A stretch of 49,994 bases of DNA from Deltaproteobacteria bacterium (GCA_021782655.1 JAJXUT010000005.1:1-49994); one strand, 5' to 3'; shown: positions 27,946 to 41,397, numbered from the stretch's first letter. Notes: generated from the letters alone by a model not told the origin. Program-made: numbers and translations.

Positions 27946-29690
27946 GGGTGCTGGTGGCCAAGAAGGCCGGCTTCTGCATGGGGGTACGGCGGGCGGTCGA
28001 TCTGACCCTCGACCTGGTCAACCGGGGGGAGGAGCGGATCGCCACCTTCGGGCCCCTGATCCACAACCCTCAGGTGCTGGGAGTGCTTAAGGACAAGGGG
28101 GTCGGGGTGCTGAAGGAGGTGCCGGAGACCGCCGCCGGCACGGTGATCATCCGGGCCCACGGGGTGCCGCCGGTCAAAAAGAAGGGACTCAAGGACGCCG
28201 GTCTCACGGTCAAGGACGCCACCTGCCCCCGGGTGCTCAAGGTGCAGGCGATCATCGGCAAACACCGCCGGCTGGGCAAGACCACGGTAATCGTGGGCGA
28301 CCGCAACCACGCCGAGGTCGATGGTCTGATGGGCTACGCCGGGCCGGACTGCCAGGTGGTGTCCAACGAGGCCGAGGCCAGGGAGCTAGTCCTCGATCCG
28401 ACGCGGCCCTACATCATCGTCAGCCAGACCACCCAGGACGAGGCGGTGTTGGCGGCCATCACCGGGATCATCACCCGCCGCTACCCGCAGGGCGAGGTGT
28501 TCAACACCATCTGCGACTCCACCCACCGCCGCCAGGAGGCGGTGCGCACCCTGTGCGGGCAGGTGGAGGCAGTGGTGGTGGTGGGCGGCAAGAACAGCGC
28601 CAACACCACCCGCCTGGCCGAGATCGCCTCGGGCATGGGCCGCCGGGTGTTCCTGGTCGAGACCGAGGAGGAGCTGGACGTGGCGGCCATCAAGGCCTTC
28701 GACTGCGTGGGGGTCACCGCCGGGGCCTCCACCCCCACCTGGATGATCAACCGGGTGGCCAGGGCCCTGGAGGCCATCCCCGGACGGGGCGACAACCATC
28801 TGGCGCATGGCCTCTACCGCCTGGTGCGTTTCCTGATGGTCTCCAACCTCTACGTCGCCTTGGGCGGCGGCCTCCTGGCCGTGGCCTGCGGGAGCTTGCA
28901 GGGCATCACGCCCCGGCTGGCGCACGGCTTCATCGCGCTTTGCTACCTCTTCGCCATGCACAACATCAACCGCTTGGCCGACCGGCAGGCGCAGGTCTTC
29001 GACGACCCCGCCTATCAGCAGTTCAGCCGCAAGTACCGCAAGGCGATGATGGCCGTCTCCACCGTCGCCCTGGTGGCGGGGCTCCTGGTGACCGCCGGCG
29101 GCGGCTGGCGGCCCTTGACCCTGCTCCTGGTGATGAGCGTCTTCGGCGTCCTCTACCGGATCAACTTCATCCCCCGCTTCCTGGCCGAGCGGATCAAGGT
29201 GTCGCGGCTCAAGGAGATCCCCGGCTCCAAGACCTTCTTCGTGGCCCTGGCCTGGGCCCTGGTGGTGGTTATCATCCCGGCCCTGTACGACGGCCAGGGC
29301 TTAACTGCCCGGAGCTACGGGGTGATGGCCTATATCCTGCTCATGGTCTTTGTCCGCAACGCCCTGTTCGATGTCTTCCAGGTGCAGAGCGACCGCATCC
29401 TGGGCCGGGAGACCCTGCCGGTGCTCCTGGGGGCGAAAAAGACCCTCGGGGTCTTGAACGCCGTCCTGATCCTGCTTCTGGGATTGCTCGCCGTCTATCC
29501 CGCCCTGGGCCTGATTGCGGTGCCGGCGGGCTATGGCCTGGCGCCCGGCCTGCTCTATCTGGCCGGGGTCACCTGGCTGTACAGCCGGGGCTACTGGAGT
29601 CCGGGGGTGAGGCTGGAGTTCGGCCTGGAGACCACCTTCGTCATCGTCGCCCTGATGGTCTGGGCCGCCGGGGGTATGGCCGGCGCGTAA
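27942..29690 (+). CDS. ispH: 4-hydroxy-3-methylbut-2-enyl diphosphate reductase (IspH) fused to UbiA-like membrane prenyltransferase domain
   Basis: IspH: GFCMGVRRAV, GPLIHNPQV, IRAHGVPP, ATCPRVLKVQ, TICDSTHRRQ, GGKNSANTTRL, VTAGASTPTWMI. C-terminal ~290 aa multi-TM with UbiA-like DVFQVQSDRILGRETLPVLLGAKKT. Confidence 0.9.
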   Translation: MRVLVAKKAGFCMGVRRAVDLTLDLVNRGEERIATFGPLIHNPQVLGVLKDKGVGVLKEVPETAAGTVIIRAHGVPPVKKKGLKDAGLTVKDATCPRVLKVQAIIGKHRRLGKTTVIVGDRNHAEVDGLMGYAGPDCQVVSNEAEARELVLDPTRPYIIVSQTTQDEAVLAAITGIITRRYPQGEVFNTICDSTHRRQEAVRTLCGQVEAVVVVGGKNSANTTRLAEIASGMGRRVFLVETEEELDVAAIKAFDCVGVTAGASTPTWMINRVARALEAIPGRGDNHLAHGLYRLVRFLMVSNLYVALGGGLLAVACGSLQGITPRLAHGFIALCYLFAMHNINRLADRQAQVFDDPAYQQFSRKYRKAMMAVSTVALVAGLLVTAGGGWRPLTLLLVMSVFGVLYRINFIPRFLAERIKVSRLKEIPGSKTFFVALAWALVVVIIPALYDGQGLTARSYGVMAYILLMVFVRNALFDVFQVQSDRILGRETLPVLLGAKKTLGVLNAVLILLLGLLAVYPALGLIAVPAGYGLAPGLLYLAGVTWLYSRGYWSPGVRLEFGLETTFVIVALMVWAAGGMAGA

Positions 29691-29702
29691 AGGGCGGCAG
29701 GA

Positions 29703-29760
29703 GAGATCATCACGGTTGCTGGCGCCGCCAAGAGTCCGAGCTACTGCGACGCCATCAAAT
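29703..29760 (+). repeat. degenerate copy D of dispersed repeat
   Basis: gagatcatcacggttgctggcgccgccaagagtccgagctactgcgacgccatcaa resembles a unit junction followed by a unit start. Confidence 0.55.
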
Positions 29761-29797
29761 TTGTGCCATGACGGCTGATTAACTAAAGGATGATATC

Positions 29798-30862
29798 ATG
29801 TTAGGATGGTTCAAGAAAAAGATCGGCTTAGGGGCCGAGAGCAAACCGGAGCCCCAGCCGCAGGCCGTAGTAAGTCCGACGCTGGAGGCAGCGGTTCCCG
29901 AGCTGACCCCGCCGACCCCGGAACCAGCGCCCGAGGCCCAGGCCGGGCTCTTGCAGCGTTTGAAGAGCGGGCTCGCCAAGACCAGGGAGGCCTTGCTCGA
30001 CAAGGTGGATCGGGTGTTTCACGGCAAGAAGGTGATCGACGCCGACTTGCTCGACGAGCTGGAGGAGGCGCTGATCACCTCCGACCTGGGCGTCCGCACC
30101 GTCCAGGAGCTGTTGGACGAGGCCAGGGCGCAGGTGAGCCGCCAGGAGCTGGCCGACCCCGAGGCCCTGCGCCGCTTTCTGAAGGCCCGAATGCTCGACT
30201 TCCTGCGACAGGTGGAGCGTCCGGCGGAGCTGGTGCTGCCAGAGTCAGGGCCGTTCGTCATCCTGGTGCTGGGGGTGAACGGGGTGGGCAAGACCACCAC
30301 CATCGGCAAGCTGGCCCACAAATTCAAGCAGGCCGGCAACAAGGTGCTCCTGGTGGCCGCCGACACCTTCCGGGCCGCGGCCATCGACCAGCTCAAGGTC
30401 TGGGGCGAGCGCATCGGGGTGGAGGTCTCGGCCCAGCAGCAGGGCGCCGATCCCTCCTCGGTGGCCTTCGACGCCCTGGAGTACGCCAAGAACCGCAACT
30501 TCAACGTCATCATCATCGACACCGCCGGCCGCCTGCACACCAAGGTCAACCTGATGGAGGAATTACGCAAGATCAAGCGGGTGATCGCCAAGAAATGCCC
30601 CGGCGCCCCCCACGAGGTGATGCTGGTGCTCGACGCCACCACCGGCCAGAATGCCGTTTCCCAGGCCCGCCAGTTCCACCAGGTGGCTGGACTCACCGGC
30701 CTGGCCCTGACCAAGCTGGACGGCACCGCCAAGGGCGGGATCGTGATCAACATCAGCCGGGAGTTCAACCTGCCCATCCGCTTCATCGGGGTGGGCGAGA
30801 AGATGGACGACCTGCGTGATTTTGACCCGGCGGAATTCGTGGAGGCCATCTTCTCCGCATGA
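29798..30862 (+). CDS. ftsY: signal recognition particle receptor FtsY
   Basis: [61 protein letters not shown]. Confidence 0.97.
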   Translation: MLGWFKKKIGLGAESKPEPQPQAVVSPTLEAAVPELTPPTPEPAPEAQAGLLQRLKSGLAKTREALLDKVDRVFHGKKVIDADLLDELEEALITSDLGVRTVQELLDEARAQVSRQELADPEALRRFLKARMLDFLRQVERPAELVLPESGPFVILVLGVNGVGKTTTIGKLAHKFKQAGNKVLLVAADTFRAAAIDQLKVWGERIGVEVSAQQQGADPSSVAFDALEYAKNRNFNVIIIDTAGRLHTKVNLMEELRKIKRVIAKKCPGAPHEVMLVLDATTGQNAVSQARQFHQVAGLTGLALTKLDGTAKGGIVINISREFNLPIRFIGVGEKMDDLRDFDPAEFVEAIFSA

Positions 30863-31704
30863 ACGGCCAGTACCAGTACCAATACCAATACCACAGCCGG
30901 CCCGGCTGCGGCGGCTGCCTGCTGTGGGCCATCCTCATCCTGCTGATGATGGGCGGGGCGCCGCTGCTCCTTGAGGTGCTAGGGGCGCTGCTGGCCGGCG
31001 GCCTGGGGACGGCCATCCTGCTGGGGGCGCTCTTCTTCTGGGGGCTGCCCTACTGGATGCGCAGCCGGATCAGCACCTACGAGCGCTCCCAGACCGCCTC
31101 CCACAACGAGTTCGTCTATCTCCTGGTCAACATCCTGCTCCACATCGCCCGCATCGACGGCACCGTGACCCGCGAGGAGCAGGAGGCGATCATCAACTTC
31201 TTTCGGGTCAATCTGCGCTACAACTCCGACCAGATCCTCTGGGTCAAGGAGCTGATCCGGGAGGCCAGCCAGTCCTCGCCCGGCTTGGACGAACTGCTCC
31301 TGCGCTTCAAGCGGCAGTTCGCCTACGAGCCGCGGTTGATCCTCCTGGAGCTGATCTTCCAGGTCATCTACGCCGACGGCAAGGCCAACGTCGAACCCGA
31401 GGTGGAGGTGGCGCACCGCATCGCCCGCTATCTCGAGATCGGCGCCAGCGACGCCCAGGCCATCCAGGGCCGCTACACCCAGCGCCAACGGCGGCAGGCC
31501 TCCGAGGAGGAACGGCATTACGAGGTACTGGGACTTGGCCGGGAGGCGAGCTTCGAGGAGATCAAGCGGGCCTACCGCACCCTGTCCATGCAGTACCACC
31601 CGGACAAGGTCAGTCACCTGGGCGAGGAGTTCAAGCGGATGGCGGAGGAGAAGATGAAGGAGATCAACGCCGCCTACGACTTCTTCAAACGGCATCAGGG
31701 ATAG
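30859..31704 (+). CDS. DjlA-like membrane co-chaperone: TM + TerB-like + J-domain
   Basis: N-terminal TM; TerB-like middle; [36 protein letters not shown] (HPD). ATGA overlap with ftsY. Confidence 0.87.
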   Translation: MNGQYQYQYQYHSRPGCGGCLLWAILILLMMGGAPLLLEVLGALLAGGLGTAILLGALFFWGLPYWMRSRISTYERSQTASHNEFVYLLVNILLHIARIDGTVTREEQEAIINFFRVNLRYNSDQILWVKELIREASQSSPGLDELLLRFKRQFAYEPRLILLELIFQVIYADGKANVEPEVEVAHRIARYLEIGASDAQAIQGRYTQRQRRQASEEERHYEVLGLGREASFEEIKRAYRTLSMQYHPDKVSHLGEEFKRMAEEKMKEINAAYDFFKRHQG

Positions 31705-31749
31705 GGGGCGACTCTGGGGCGGGAGAGGCACACCGTAACCATCGACAAG

Positions 31750-33027
31750 GTGGTGGCCGGGGGCGAGGGCCTGGGCCGGCTGGCCAGCGGACTGGTGGTC
31801 ATGGTTCCCCATGTACTGCCCGGCGAGCGGGTGCGGCTGGAGGTGGGCAAGGCACGCCAAGGTTTTGCCCCGGCCCAGGTGCTGGAGCTCCTGGAGCCCG
31901 CTCCCCAACGGGTCGAGCCGGCCTGCCCCCATTTTGGCCGTTGCGGCGGCTGCCACCTGCAGCACGGCGATTACCCGGCCCAACTGGCAATCAAGGAGGC
32001 CATCCTGCGGGAGCTGGCCAACCGTGGCGGTCTGGCGGTGGACGAGGCGGTCTGGCGGCCCATCCTCCCCAGCCCCAGCCCCTGGGGGTACCGGCAGCGA
32101 CTGCGCTTGCAGATCGATGAGGCGGGCCGGGTGGGCTTTTTCGCCGCCCGCTCGCACCAGGTGATCGCCGTTGACCACTGCCCCCTGGCGGTGGCGCCGG
32201 TGAACCAGGCCCTGGCGGGACTGCTTGCTCACCCTGGCTTCCGCAGGCTCACGGCCAACCTCCAGGCGGTGGAGCTCCTGCACCACCCCCAGGAGGGGCG
32301 GGTGGTAATGATCCTCCATCTGCGGCGCCGGCCCCGGCCCGCCGACCAGCAGGCCGCCCGCCGGCTGGCCCACGAGGTGGGGCCCTTGGCCTCGGTGTGG
32401 CTGGCCGGGGAGGGTTTCGTCAGGAACGGGCCTTACGGGGAGGGCGAGGGCGGCATCGGCTTCGCGCTGGCCCTGCCGGGCGGGAGGGCGTTGGCCATGC
32501 GCCTGGAGGCGGGCGGATTCTGCCAGGTTAATCTTGGCCAAAATGAACAATTGGCCGCCCAGCTCCTTGAGTGGTCCGAGGTCTCCGGCCAGGATCGGGT
32601 GCTCGACCTCTTCTGCGGCATGGGCAACTTCTCGCTGCCGCTCGCGGCAAGTGCCCTCGAGGTGCTGGGCACGGACCTGCAACACGCCGCCATCCGCATG
32701 GCGGAGGCCAACGCCCAGGCGAACGGGCTGGCCAACTGCCGCTTCCGGCGGGCCCCGGCGGTGGCGGCGGCCAAGGAGCTGCTGGCGGCGGGCAGCCGTT
32801 TCGACCTGATCCTGCTCGACCCGCCCCGATCGGGCTGCCGGGAGCTGATCCCCCTGCTCGCCGGGCTTAGCGCCGACCGGCTGCTCTACATCTCCTGCGA
32901 CCCAGCCACCCTGATTCGCGACCTCGCGGCCCTGACCCGGACAGGCTACCGGCTTTGCGGCCTGCGGGGGGTGGACATGTTTCCCCAGACCTGCCACCTG
33001 GAGGCCATCGCCCTCTTGCGCCGCTAG
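31750..33027 (+). CDS. rlmD: TrmA/RumA-family RNA uracil-C5-methyltransferase (RlmD-like); start uncertain
   Basis: CPHFGRCGGCHLQHGDYPAQL Fe-S motif; VLDLFCGMGNFSLPLA; LLDPPRSGC; YISCDPATLIRDL. TRAM-like coding may extend slightly upstream with a non-ATG start. Confidence 0.85.
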   Translation: MVAGGEGLGRLASGLVVMVPHVLPGERVRLEVGKARQGFAPAQVLELLEPAPQRVEPACPHFGRCGGCHLQHGDYPAQLAIKEAILRELANRGGLAVDEAVWRPILPSPSPWGYRQRLRLQIDEAGRVGFFAARSHQVIAVDHCPLAVAPVNQALAGLLAHPGFRRLTANLQAVELLHHPQEGRVVMILHLRRRPRPADQQAARRLAHEVGPLASVWLAGEGFVRNGPYGEGEGGIGFALALPGGRALAMRLEAGGFCQVNLGQNEQLAAQLLEWSEVSGQDRVLDLFCGMGNFSLPLAASALEVLGTDLQHAAIRMAEANAQANGLANCRFRRAPAVAAAKELLAAGSRFDLILLDPPRSGCRELIPLLAGLSADRLLYISCDPATLIRDLAALTRTGYRLCGLRGVDMFPQTCHLEAIALLRR

Positions 33028-33163
33028 GGCAGCCGGGCCAGGCTTGCGGCGGGGCCCCGGTTCGGGTATGGTCTCGGCATCATCGCCGAAGGCGCGGGCA
33101 GCCTATGTTGGCCGCCCTCCCTCGCCTTTTCGCCCGCCTACTCCACCTTAAACCAGTCAGGCC

Positions 33164-36171
<3,008 letters not shown>

Positions 36172-36175
<4 letters not shown>

Positions 36176-37194
36176 CCCCGGCAGACCCGGCAGCGCCCAG
36201 CGGATTTGGCCCGGTAGAGGGCCTCGTCGCCCTTGCGCAGCCACTGCTCGCGGTCGAGCCCTGGTTGCCACTCCACCAGCCCAATGCTGATCCCCAAGAC
36301 CCCAGGCCCGGCCCCCGGCAGGTCGAGCTGGTGGATGGTCTGACAGAGCCGGTTGGCCATGACCTCGGCGGCGGCCAACCCGGTGTCCGGCATGACGAGC
36401 ATGAACTCGTCGCCGCCCATCCGGGCCAGGAGATCGCAACTGCGCACGACCCGCTCCATGGTGGCGGCCACCCTTTGCAGTACCAGATCGCCCACCCCGT
36501 GCCCGTAGGTGTCGTTGATCTGCTTAAAATGGTCCAGGTCCATGCAGGCCAGGGTGACCGGGTGACCGTGGCGCCTGGCCTGGGACATCAGGGCGCCGAT
36601 CCGTTCCTCGAAGACCCGGCGGTTCATCAGTCCGGTTAAGGAATCGCGGCTGGCCTGCTCGTAGAGGTCTTCGTACTCCAAGGCCCGTTGCAGGGGCTCG
36701 CCCAAGATGCGGAGGCCGGTGGCCAGGACATGGCTCTCGTACTCGCCGATCTGCCGTTCCTGGCGCAGCACCAGCAGGATGCCGCTACCCGAGAAACGAT
36801 CGAGCCGCCAGCGTTGGATAAAAAAGCCCTCCTGCCGCCAGGTGCAGGATTCGGCCTCCTCGTCCTGGTTGGCCAGGGCCGCCAGGGCGGCGGCCATCGC
36901 CTGCCGGCGTTCCGGGCCGTGGCTGGAGCAGAGCAGGTGCCGCCGGTCACGCCCAGGGTGATCGTAGGCCAGGAGGTCGTGGTTGACCAGGGGCATCAGC
37001 CACACCGAGAAGGCCTCCAGCATGGCCGGCATGTCCACCGCCCCGGCCAGGCGGGTGTGGAGCCCGTTGACCAGCGACAGCCACTCAGACTGGCGGCGAT
37101 AGTGCTCAAGCTCGACGACTAAGCGGTTCAGGTCGGCATCGCTGGCCGGGTTTTCGGGATGGGAAGTAGCGGCGAGGGCGGAGATTGGCTCCAT
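36172..37194 (-). CDS. GGDEF-domain diguanylate cyclase
   Basis: DSLTGLMNRRVFEERI, ARMGGDEFMLVMPDTG (GGDEF); N-terminal GAF-like region. Confidence 0.93.
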
Positions 37195-37439
37195 GATGCG
37201 GCTCCTGGGCGGCGTTGAGGGATAAAGGGTCTTGTCCCGCCCGTATTGCCAATTACATGCCAGCCGCCCGGAGGGGAGACGGCGGCGGACGAGCCGCCAG
37301 GAGTTTAGTTGCCAACTTGTTGATTGTTATAAAGATTGTTTAATTAGTCCCCGTAGGGGCAGGCGGCTGGTTGGCCGCCCCGCCCGTTCCGGGTGGGCAG
37401 AAATTGCCGGGTGGACGAGGGCTGGCCGCCCCCCTTCCG

Positions 37440-38903
37440 TCAATTATCTGACAGGCGGACGGCCCGCTGCCGGCGGACCAGGTCGAGGAAACGCGGCGCC
37501 CACTCCGGGGTGGCAAGGGCGTGGATGTGGGTGTAGAGGGCGAGAACATGGTTGCGCACCAGGCCGTCCTCGCCCCCGGCGAAGCCCACCCCCCGCTGCA
37601 TCGAAAAGGCCAGCCCCTGGCCATTTTGATCCCAGGCCGTCACCTTGCTGTAGCGGAACTCGTGGCCACAGACGGTGCTGCCCGGCTGGTAAACCGGGTT
37701 GGCGGCGGTGGCCACGAGGCGGGTGTATCCGTGGGCCTGGGGCGTTTTTTCCATGCGGAAGTCAACCGGAAAGACGCCGGTCAAGGGATAGGTGATGCCG
37801 TCCACCTCCATGCTGCGGCCCAGGTAAAGCAGGCCACCGCACTCGGCGTACACCGGCAGGCCGCCTGCGATGGCCTGGGCCAGGGAGGCGCGGAAGGAGG
37901 CGTTGGCGGACAGGGCCTGGAGGCTGTTCTCCGGGAAGCCGCCGCCGATGTAGAGGCCGTCGATGGCCGGCAGCTTGGGGGCGGTCAAGGCGTTGATCTC
38001 GACCAGCGTGGCCCCGCACAGCTCCAGGGCGCGCAGGTTTTCCGGGTAGTAAAACTGGAAGGCGGCGTCGCGGAGGATGCCGACCCGCACCGTCTCTGTT
38101 CCCTGGCGTTGCCACTGTTGGTAGAGGTCGTCCGCCGGTGGCGGGGCGACGGGTTGGGCCAGGGCCAGGACGGCGGGGAGATCAACCTGTTCGCCTACGG
38201 TCTTGGACAGGGCCGCCACCGCCGTCTCGGCGCCCGCGAACTCCGGGCAGGGGGTGATGCCGATGTGGCGTTGGGGGAAGATGTCGTGCCCGAGCCGGGG
38301 CATGGCCCCCAGCACCTTGATGTCGGTGTACTGTTCGACCGCCTGGCGAACGATGCGCTGATGGCGGCTGGAGCCGATGCGATTTAGGATCACCCCGGGG
38401 ATGCGGATGCCTGAGCCCAGTTGCTGGCAGCCCAGGAGCAGGGCGGCCACGGTGCGGGTGGTCTTGGTGCAGTCCACCACCAGGATCACCGGCAGATCGA
38501 GGATGGCGGCCAGCTCGGCGGTGCTGTAAGCGCCTTGGACGTTGACCCCGTCGAATAGCCCCCGGTTGCCCTCCACCAGGGCCAGGTCGTGGCCGACGGC
38601 ATGCTGGGAGAAGGAATGCCGGATGACCTCGGGGGTCATCAGATAGGGGTCAAGGTTGTGGCAGGGATGGCGGGCCGCCAGCGCGAGCCAGCCGGCGTCG
38701 ATATAATCCGGGCCCTTCTTGAAGGGGGCGACCCTGATCCCCTGGCCGGCCAGGGCGGCGGTCAAGCCCACGGCGATGACGCTCTTGCCGGAGCCGCCGC
38801 AGAGCCCGGCGATAATCAGCCCGTGGCTGGTGGAAAGTGATGGTGCGGACATGGGCGTTGGCGGCCGGTGCGAAGCCGGGGCGACGGAACGGTTGACAGA
38901 CAT
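37440..38903 (-). CDS. cbiA: cobyrinate a,c-diamide synthase
   Basis: GLIIAGLCGGSGKSVIAVGLTAAL, KKGPDYIDAGW, EGNRGLFDG, GGGFPENSLQ, YAECGGLLYLG. Start may be 38852. Confidence 0.93.
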   Translation of the reverse strand: MSVNRSVAPASHRPPTPMSAPSLSTSHGLIIAGLCGGSGKSVIAVGLTAALAGQGIRVAPFKKGPDYIDAGWLALAARHPCHNLDPYLMTPEVIRHSFSQHAVGHDLALVEGNRGLFDGVNVQGAYSTAELAAILDLPVILVVDCTKTTRTVAALLLGCQQLGSGIRIPGVILNRIGSSRHQRIVRQAVEQYTDIKVLGAMPRLGHDIFPQRHIGITPCPEFAGAETAVAALSKTVGEQVDLPAVLALAQPVAPPPADDLYQQWQRQGTETVRVGILRDAAFQFYYPENLRALELCGATLVEINALTAPKLPAIDGLYIGGGFPENSLQALSANASFRASLAQAIAGGLPVYAECGGLLYLGRSMEVDGITYPLTGVFPVDFRMEKTPQAHGYTRLVATAANPVYQPGSTVCGHEFRYSKVTAWDQNGQGLAFSMQRGVGFAGGEDGLVRNHVLALYTHIHALATPEWAPRFLDLVRRQRAVRLSDN

Positions 38904-39074
38904 GGATCACGAGGCCGCATGATAGCCAACCAGCCGTTTCCACGCAATTGGAAAATGCCGATGGTGGCCGGGGCGGGCGCCGCACTTAATTGCTTGCCAA
39001 TTTGTCACGTGATGATTAGTTTCGAAGTTCTTTGCGAGAATTAGCCATTTAACCTAGAGAAATCAAACAGGAAC

Positions 39075-39701
39075 ATGACGATGCCAGAGGAGAATATCAA
39101 CACCGTAATCGCCGAGCTGGAGCAGAAGTGCGCCGAACTGCCCGACAACTTTATCGCCCATCACCATCTGGCCCTGGTCTATCGCAAGGCTGGGCGTCCG
39201 CAAGACGCCATCCGGGAACTGAAGCGGGCCATCGAACTGGACGACAACTCCGCCGAGCCCTACGTCAACTTGGGCGCGGTCTACTTTGAGTTGGGCGACC
39301 TGGATCAGGCCCTGGCCGCCAACAAGAAGGCCCTGACCCTGATGGTCAAGCCGGCCCAGGCCCACGTCAACATCGGCCTGATTCACCAGCAGCGGGGCGA
39401 GGTGGCCCAGGCGGTGGATGCCTACACCAAGGCCGTCACTCACGACCCGGAGTTCGCCCCCGGCTGGGTCAACCTGGCCACCGCCCAGGTGATGGCCGGC
39501 GACTTCGGGGCCGCGGAACGGGCGGCCATCAAGGCCACCGAGCTTGACCCCGGCTTCGGCATGGCCTGGAACAACCTGGCGGTGGCCCTCTTTTATCAGG
39601 ATAATTTCCCCGCCGCCCGAGAGGCGATGGCCAAGGCGCGGGAGGCGGGCTATGCGGTCGATCCCCGTTTTGCCGAGGCCCTAGCCGCCGCCGGTCGCTG
39701 A
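39075..39701 (+). CDS. tetratricopeptide repeat protein
   Basis: Repeated TPR signatures: HHLALVYRKAGRPQDAIRELKRAIELDDNSAEPYVNLGAVYFELGDLDQALAANKKALTL. Confidence 0.9.
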   Translation: MTMPEENINTVIAELEQKCAELPDNFIAHHHLALVYRKAGRPQDAIRELKRAIELDDNSAEPYVNLGAVYFELGDLDQALAANKKALTLMVKPAQAHVNIGLIHQQRGEVAQAVDAYTKAVTHDPEFAPGWVNLATAQVMAGDFGAAERAAIKATELDPGFGMAWNNLAVALFYQDNFPAAREAMAKAREAGYAVDPRFAEALAAAGR

Positions 39702-39703
39702 CC

Positions 39704-40840
39704 ATGGCCAAGCCTGCCTGCGTGCCGGTCAAACCCTGGTGCCCCTTCTGCGGCCAGGACGTACCTCCGCCTGCGGCCTTAAGGGAACGGAAGATGGTGG
39801 AGTTTACCCAAGGGGTCTGCCCGTGCGGGGCGGTCTTTGTCTCTGACCAGACCGGGCACAACCTGGGGTCGGCGATGGTGGAATGTCTGGTGCTGGCCTG
39901 CCACGGCAACTGGGAGTTGGCCTGGGACCTGACCCCGGAGGATGATTACCTGACCGGTCAGGTCGATAACTACGACGAGCTGACCCACCAGGTAATCGAG
40001 ACCCGCAACCTGGAGGGCCGGGCGGTGCGGGGGGTGCTTTACTTCGTCCGCCTGCACCGGGATTTTGCCCAGTTGGCGACTGAGGTCGGGAAGCCCGGCG
40101 CCGGGGAGGCCTCCCCGGCGCCGCCGGTCTGGGAGCCGCCCCGCCGACCGGGCCAGCCGAGGCAGAGGGCCACCAAGCCCGAGGTCAAGCGGCTCGCCGA
40201 CGCCGGGGAGGTTGACAACTTGGCGGCCCTCTGCCTGGACGACGCCAAGACCATGCGCTACCTGCAACGGCTGCTCTACGACCCCGTCCCGGAGCAGCGC
40301 TGGCATTACGCCACGGTCATAGGCCAGGTCTGCGCCCGTTACGCCTCCCGGAAACCGGGGGCGGTGAGCGACCTGCTGCACCGTCTGTTTGAGGCCTGCT
40401 CCGATTCAGCGGCCACCCACTGGGGGCTGATCGAGGCGGTGGGGGCCATCATCGCCGGGCGTCCCGACCTCTTCGGGGCCTTTGCCCGCCACCTGTTGAT
40501 GTTCAGAAACCTCCCCACCACCCGGGTGCAGACCCTGTGGGCCCTGGCGGAGATCGCCAAGTCCAGGCCGGACCTCGTCCGAGCCACGCCCTTTTTCAGC
40601 CTCTACCCGATGCTGGCTCATTCCGATCCCGAGACCCGCGGCCACGCCGTCTTCCTCTTCGGGTTAATTAAGGCCAGCGAGGTCAGAAGCCAGATCGAGG
40701 CCCTGACCAACGACGGCGCCCTGCTTTCCATCTACGACGGGGTGTCCAGACACGAGCAGACCACCGTTGCCGCCTTGGCCCGTCAGGCCTTGGAGCGGCT
40801 GACGGCGGGAGAAGAAAATCAAGGAGGAGAAAAAAAATGA
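39704..40840 (+). CDS. DVU0298-like HEAT-repeat protein with N-terminal zinc-ribbon-like Cys motifs
   Basis: KPWCPFCGQDVPPP...QGVCPCGAVF; alpha-helical repeat region VIGQVCARYASRKPGAVSDLLHRLFEACSDSAATHWGLIEAVGAIIAGRPDLF. Confidence 0.7.
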   Translation: MAKPACVPVKPWCPFCGQDVPPPAALRERKMVEFTQGVCPCGAVFVSDQTGHNLGSAMVECLVLACHGNWELAWDLTPEDDYLTGQVDNYDELTHQVIETRNLEGRAVRGVLYFVRLHRDFAQLATEVGKPGAGEASPAPPVWEPPRRPGQPRQRATKPEVKRLADAGEVDNLAALCLDDAKTMRYLQRLLYDPVPEQRWHYATVIGQVCARYASRKPGAVSDLLHRLFEACSDSAATHWGLIEAVGAIIAGRPDLFGAFARHLLMFRNLPTTRVQTLWALAEIAKSRPDLVRATPFFSLYPMLAHSDPETRGHAVFLFGLIKASEVRSQIEALTNDGALLSIYDGVSRHEQTTVAALARQALERLTAGEENQGGEKK

Positions 40841-41397
40841 ACCAGCCCGAGGAGGCACAAGTAAAGTCGCAGGCCCAGCAGGACTACGAACTAGGCAAGG
40901 AACTGCTGGGCAAGAAGGAGCTGGCCCAGGCCGCCGCCGCCCTTCACAACGCCCTGGTGGGTTTCGAGCAGGAGGGGGAGGTCAACGGCATGGCCAATGC
41001 CGCCGACAAGCTGGGGGATATCTGCCGGGAGCGGCGGGAGTTCGACCGGGCGGAGGCCTATTACGACCAGGCCTACGAGCTCTGTCAGCAAAATTTCGAC
41101 CGCTACAGCCTCTTCCTGCTGGAACGCAAAAAGGCCAAGCTCTATGAGGAGGCCGGCGACTATCCGCGGGCTATCGCCGCCTACGTCGGGGTGGTGGACG
41201 AGTACAACGCCCTACGCGACCCCCAGGGGGCGGTGGACACCCTGGATACCCTGGCCGGGATCTATCTGAAGACCGGGGAACGGGAAAAGGGGGCGGACTG
41301 TTACCGCACCATCGCCGCCATCCACAAGCGTTTCCGGCACGAAAGTTTCCACGACCGCTATCTCAAGAAGGCCGAGGCAGCGCTGGCCGGGGGTTGA
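40837..41397 (+). CDS. tetratricopeptide repeat protein
   Basis: ADKLGDICRERREFDRAEAYYDQAYELCQQ...YLKTGEREKGADCYRTIAAIHKRF; ATGA overlap with the upstream gene. Confidence 0.88.
   Translation: MNQPEEAQVKSQAQQDYELGKELLGKKELAQAAAALHNALVGFEQEGEVNGMANAADKLGDICRERREFDRAEAYYDQAYELCQQNFDRYSLFLLERKKAKLYEEAGDYPRAIAAYVGVVDEYNALRDPQGAVDTLDTLAGIYLKTGEREKGADCYRTIAAIHKRFRHESFHDRYLKKAEAALAGG

Noticed and set aside
28553-29782. 409-aa plus-strand ORF
   Set aside because: Out-of-frame shadow of ispH-ubiA; Arg/Gly/Pro-rich.
30979-32997. 672-aa minus-strand ORF
   Set aside because: Antisense to the J-domain gene and the RlmD-like gene; Gly/Gln/His/Pro-rich composition typical of GC-rich antisense frames.
38904-39074. 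Cobalamin riboswitch upstream of cbiA
   Set aside because: No recognisable B12-box-like sequence; region too short and unstructured by eye.
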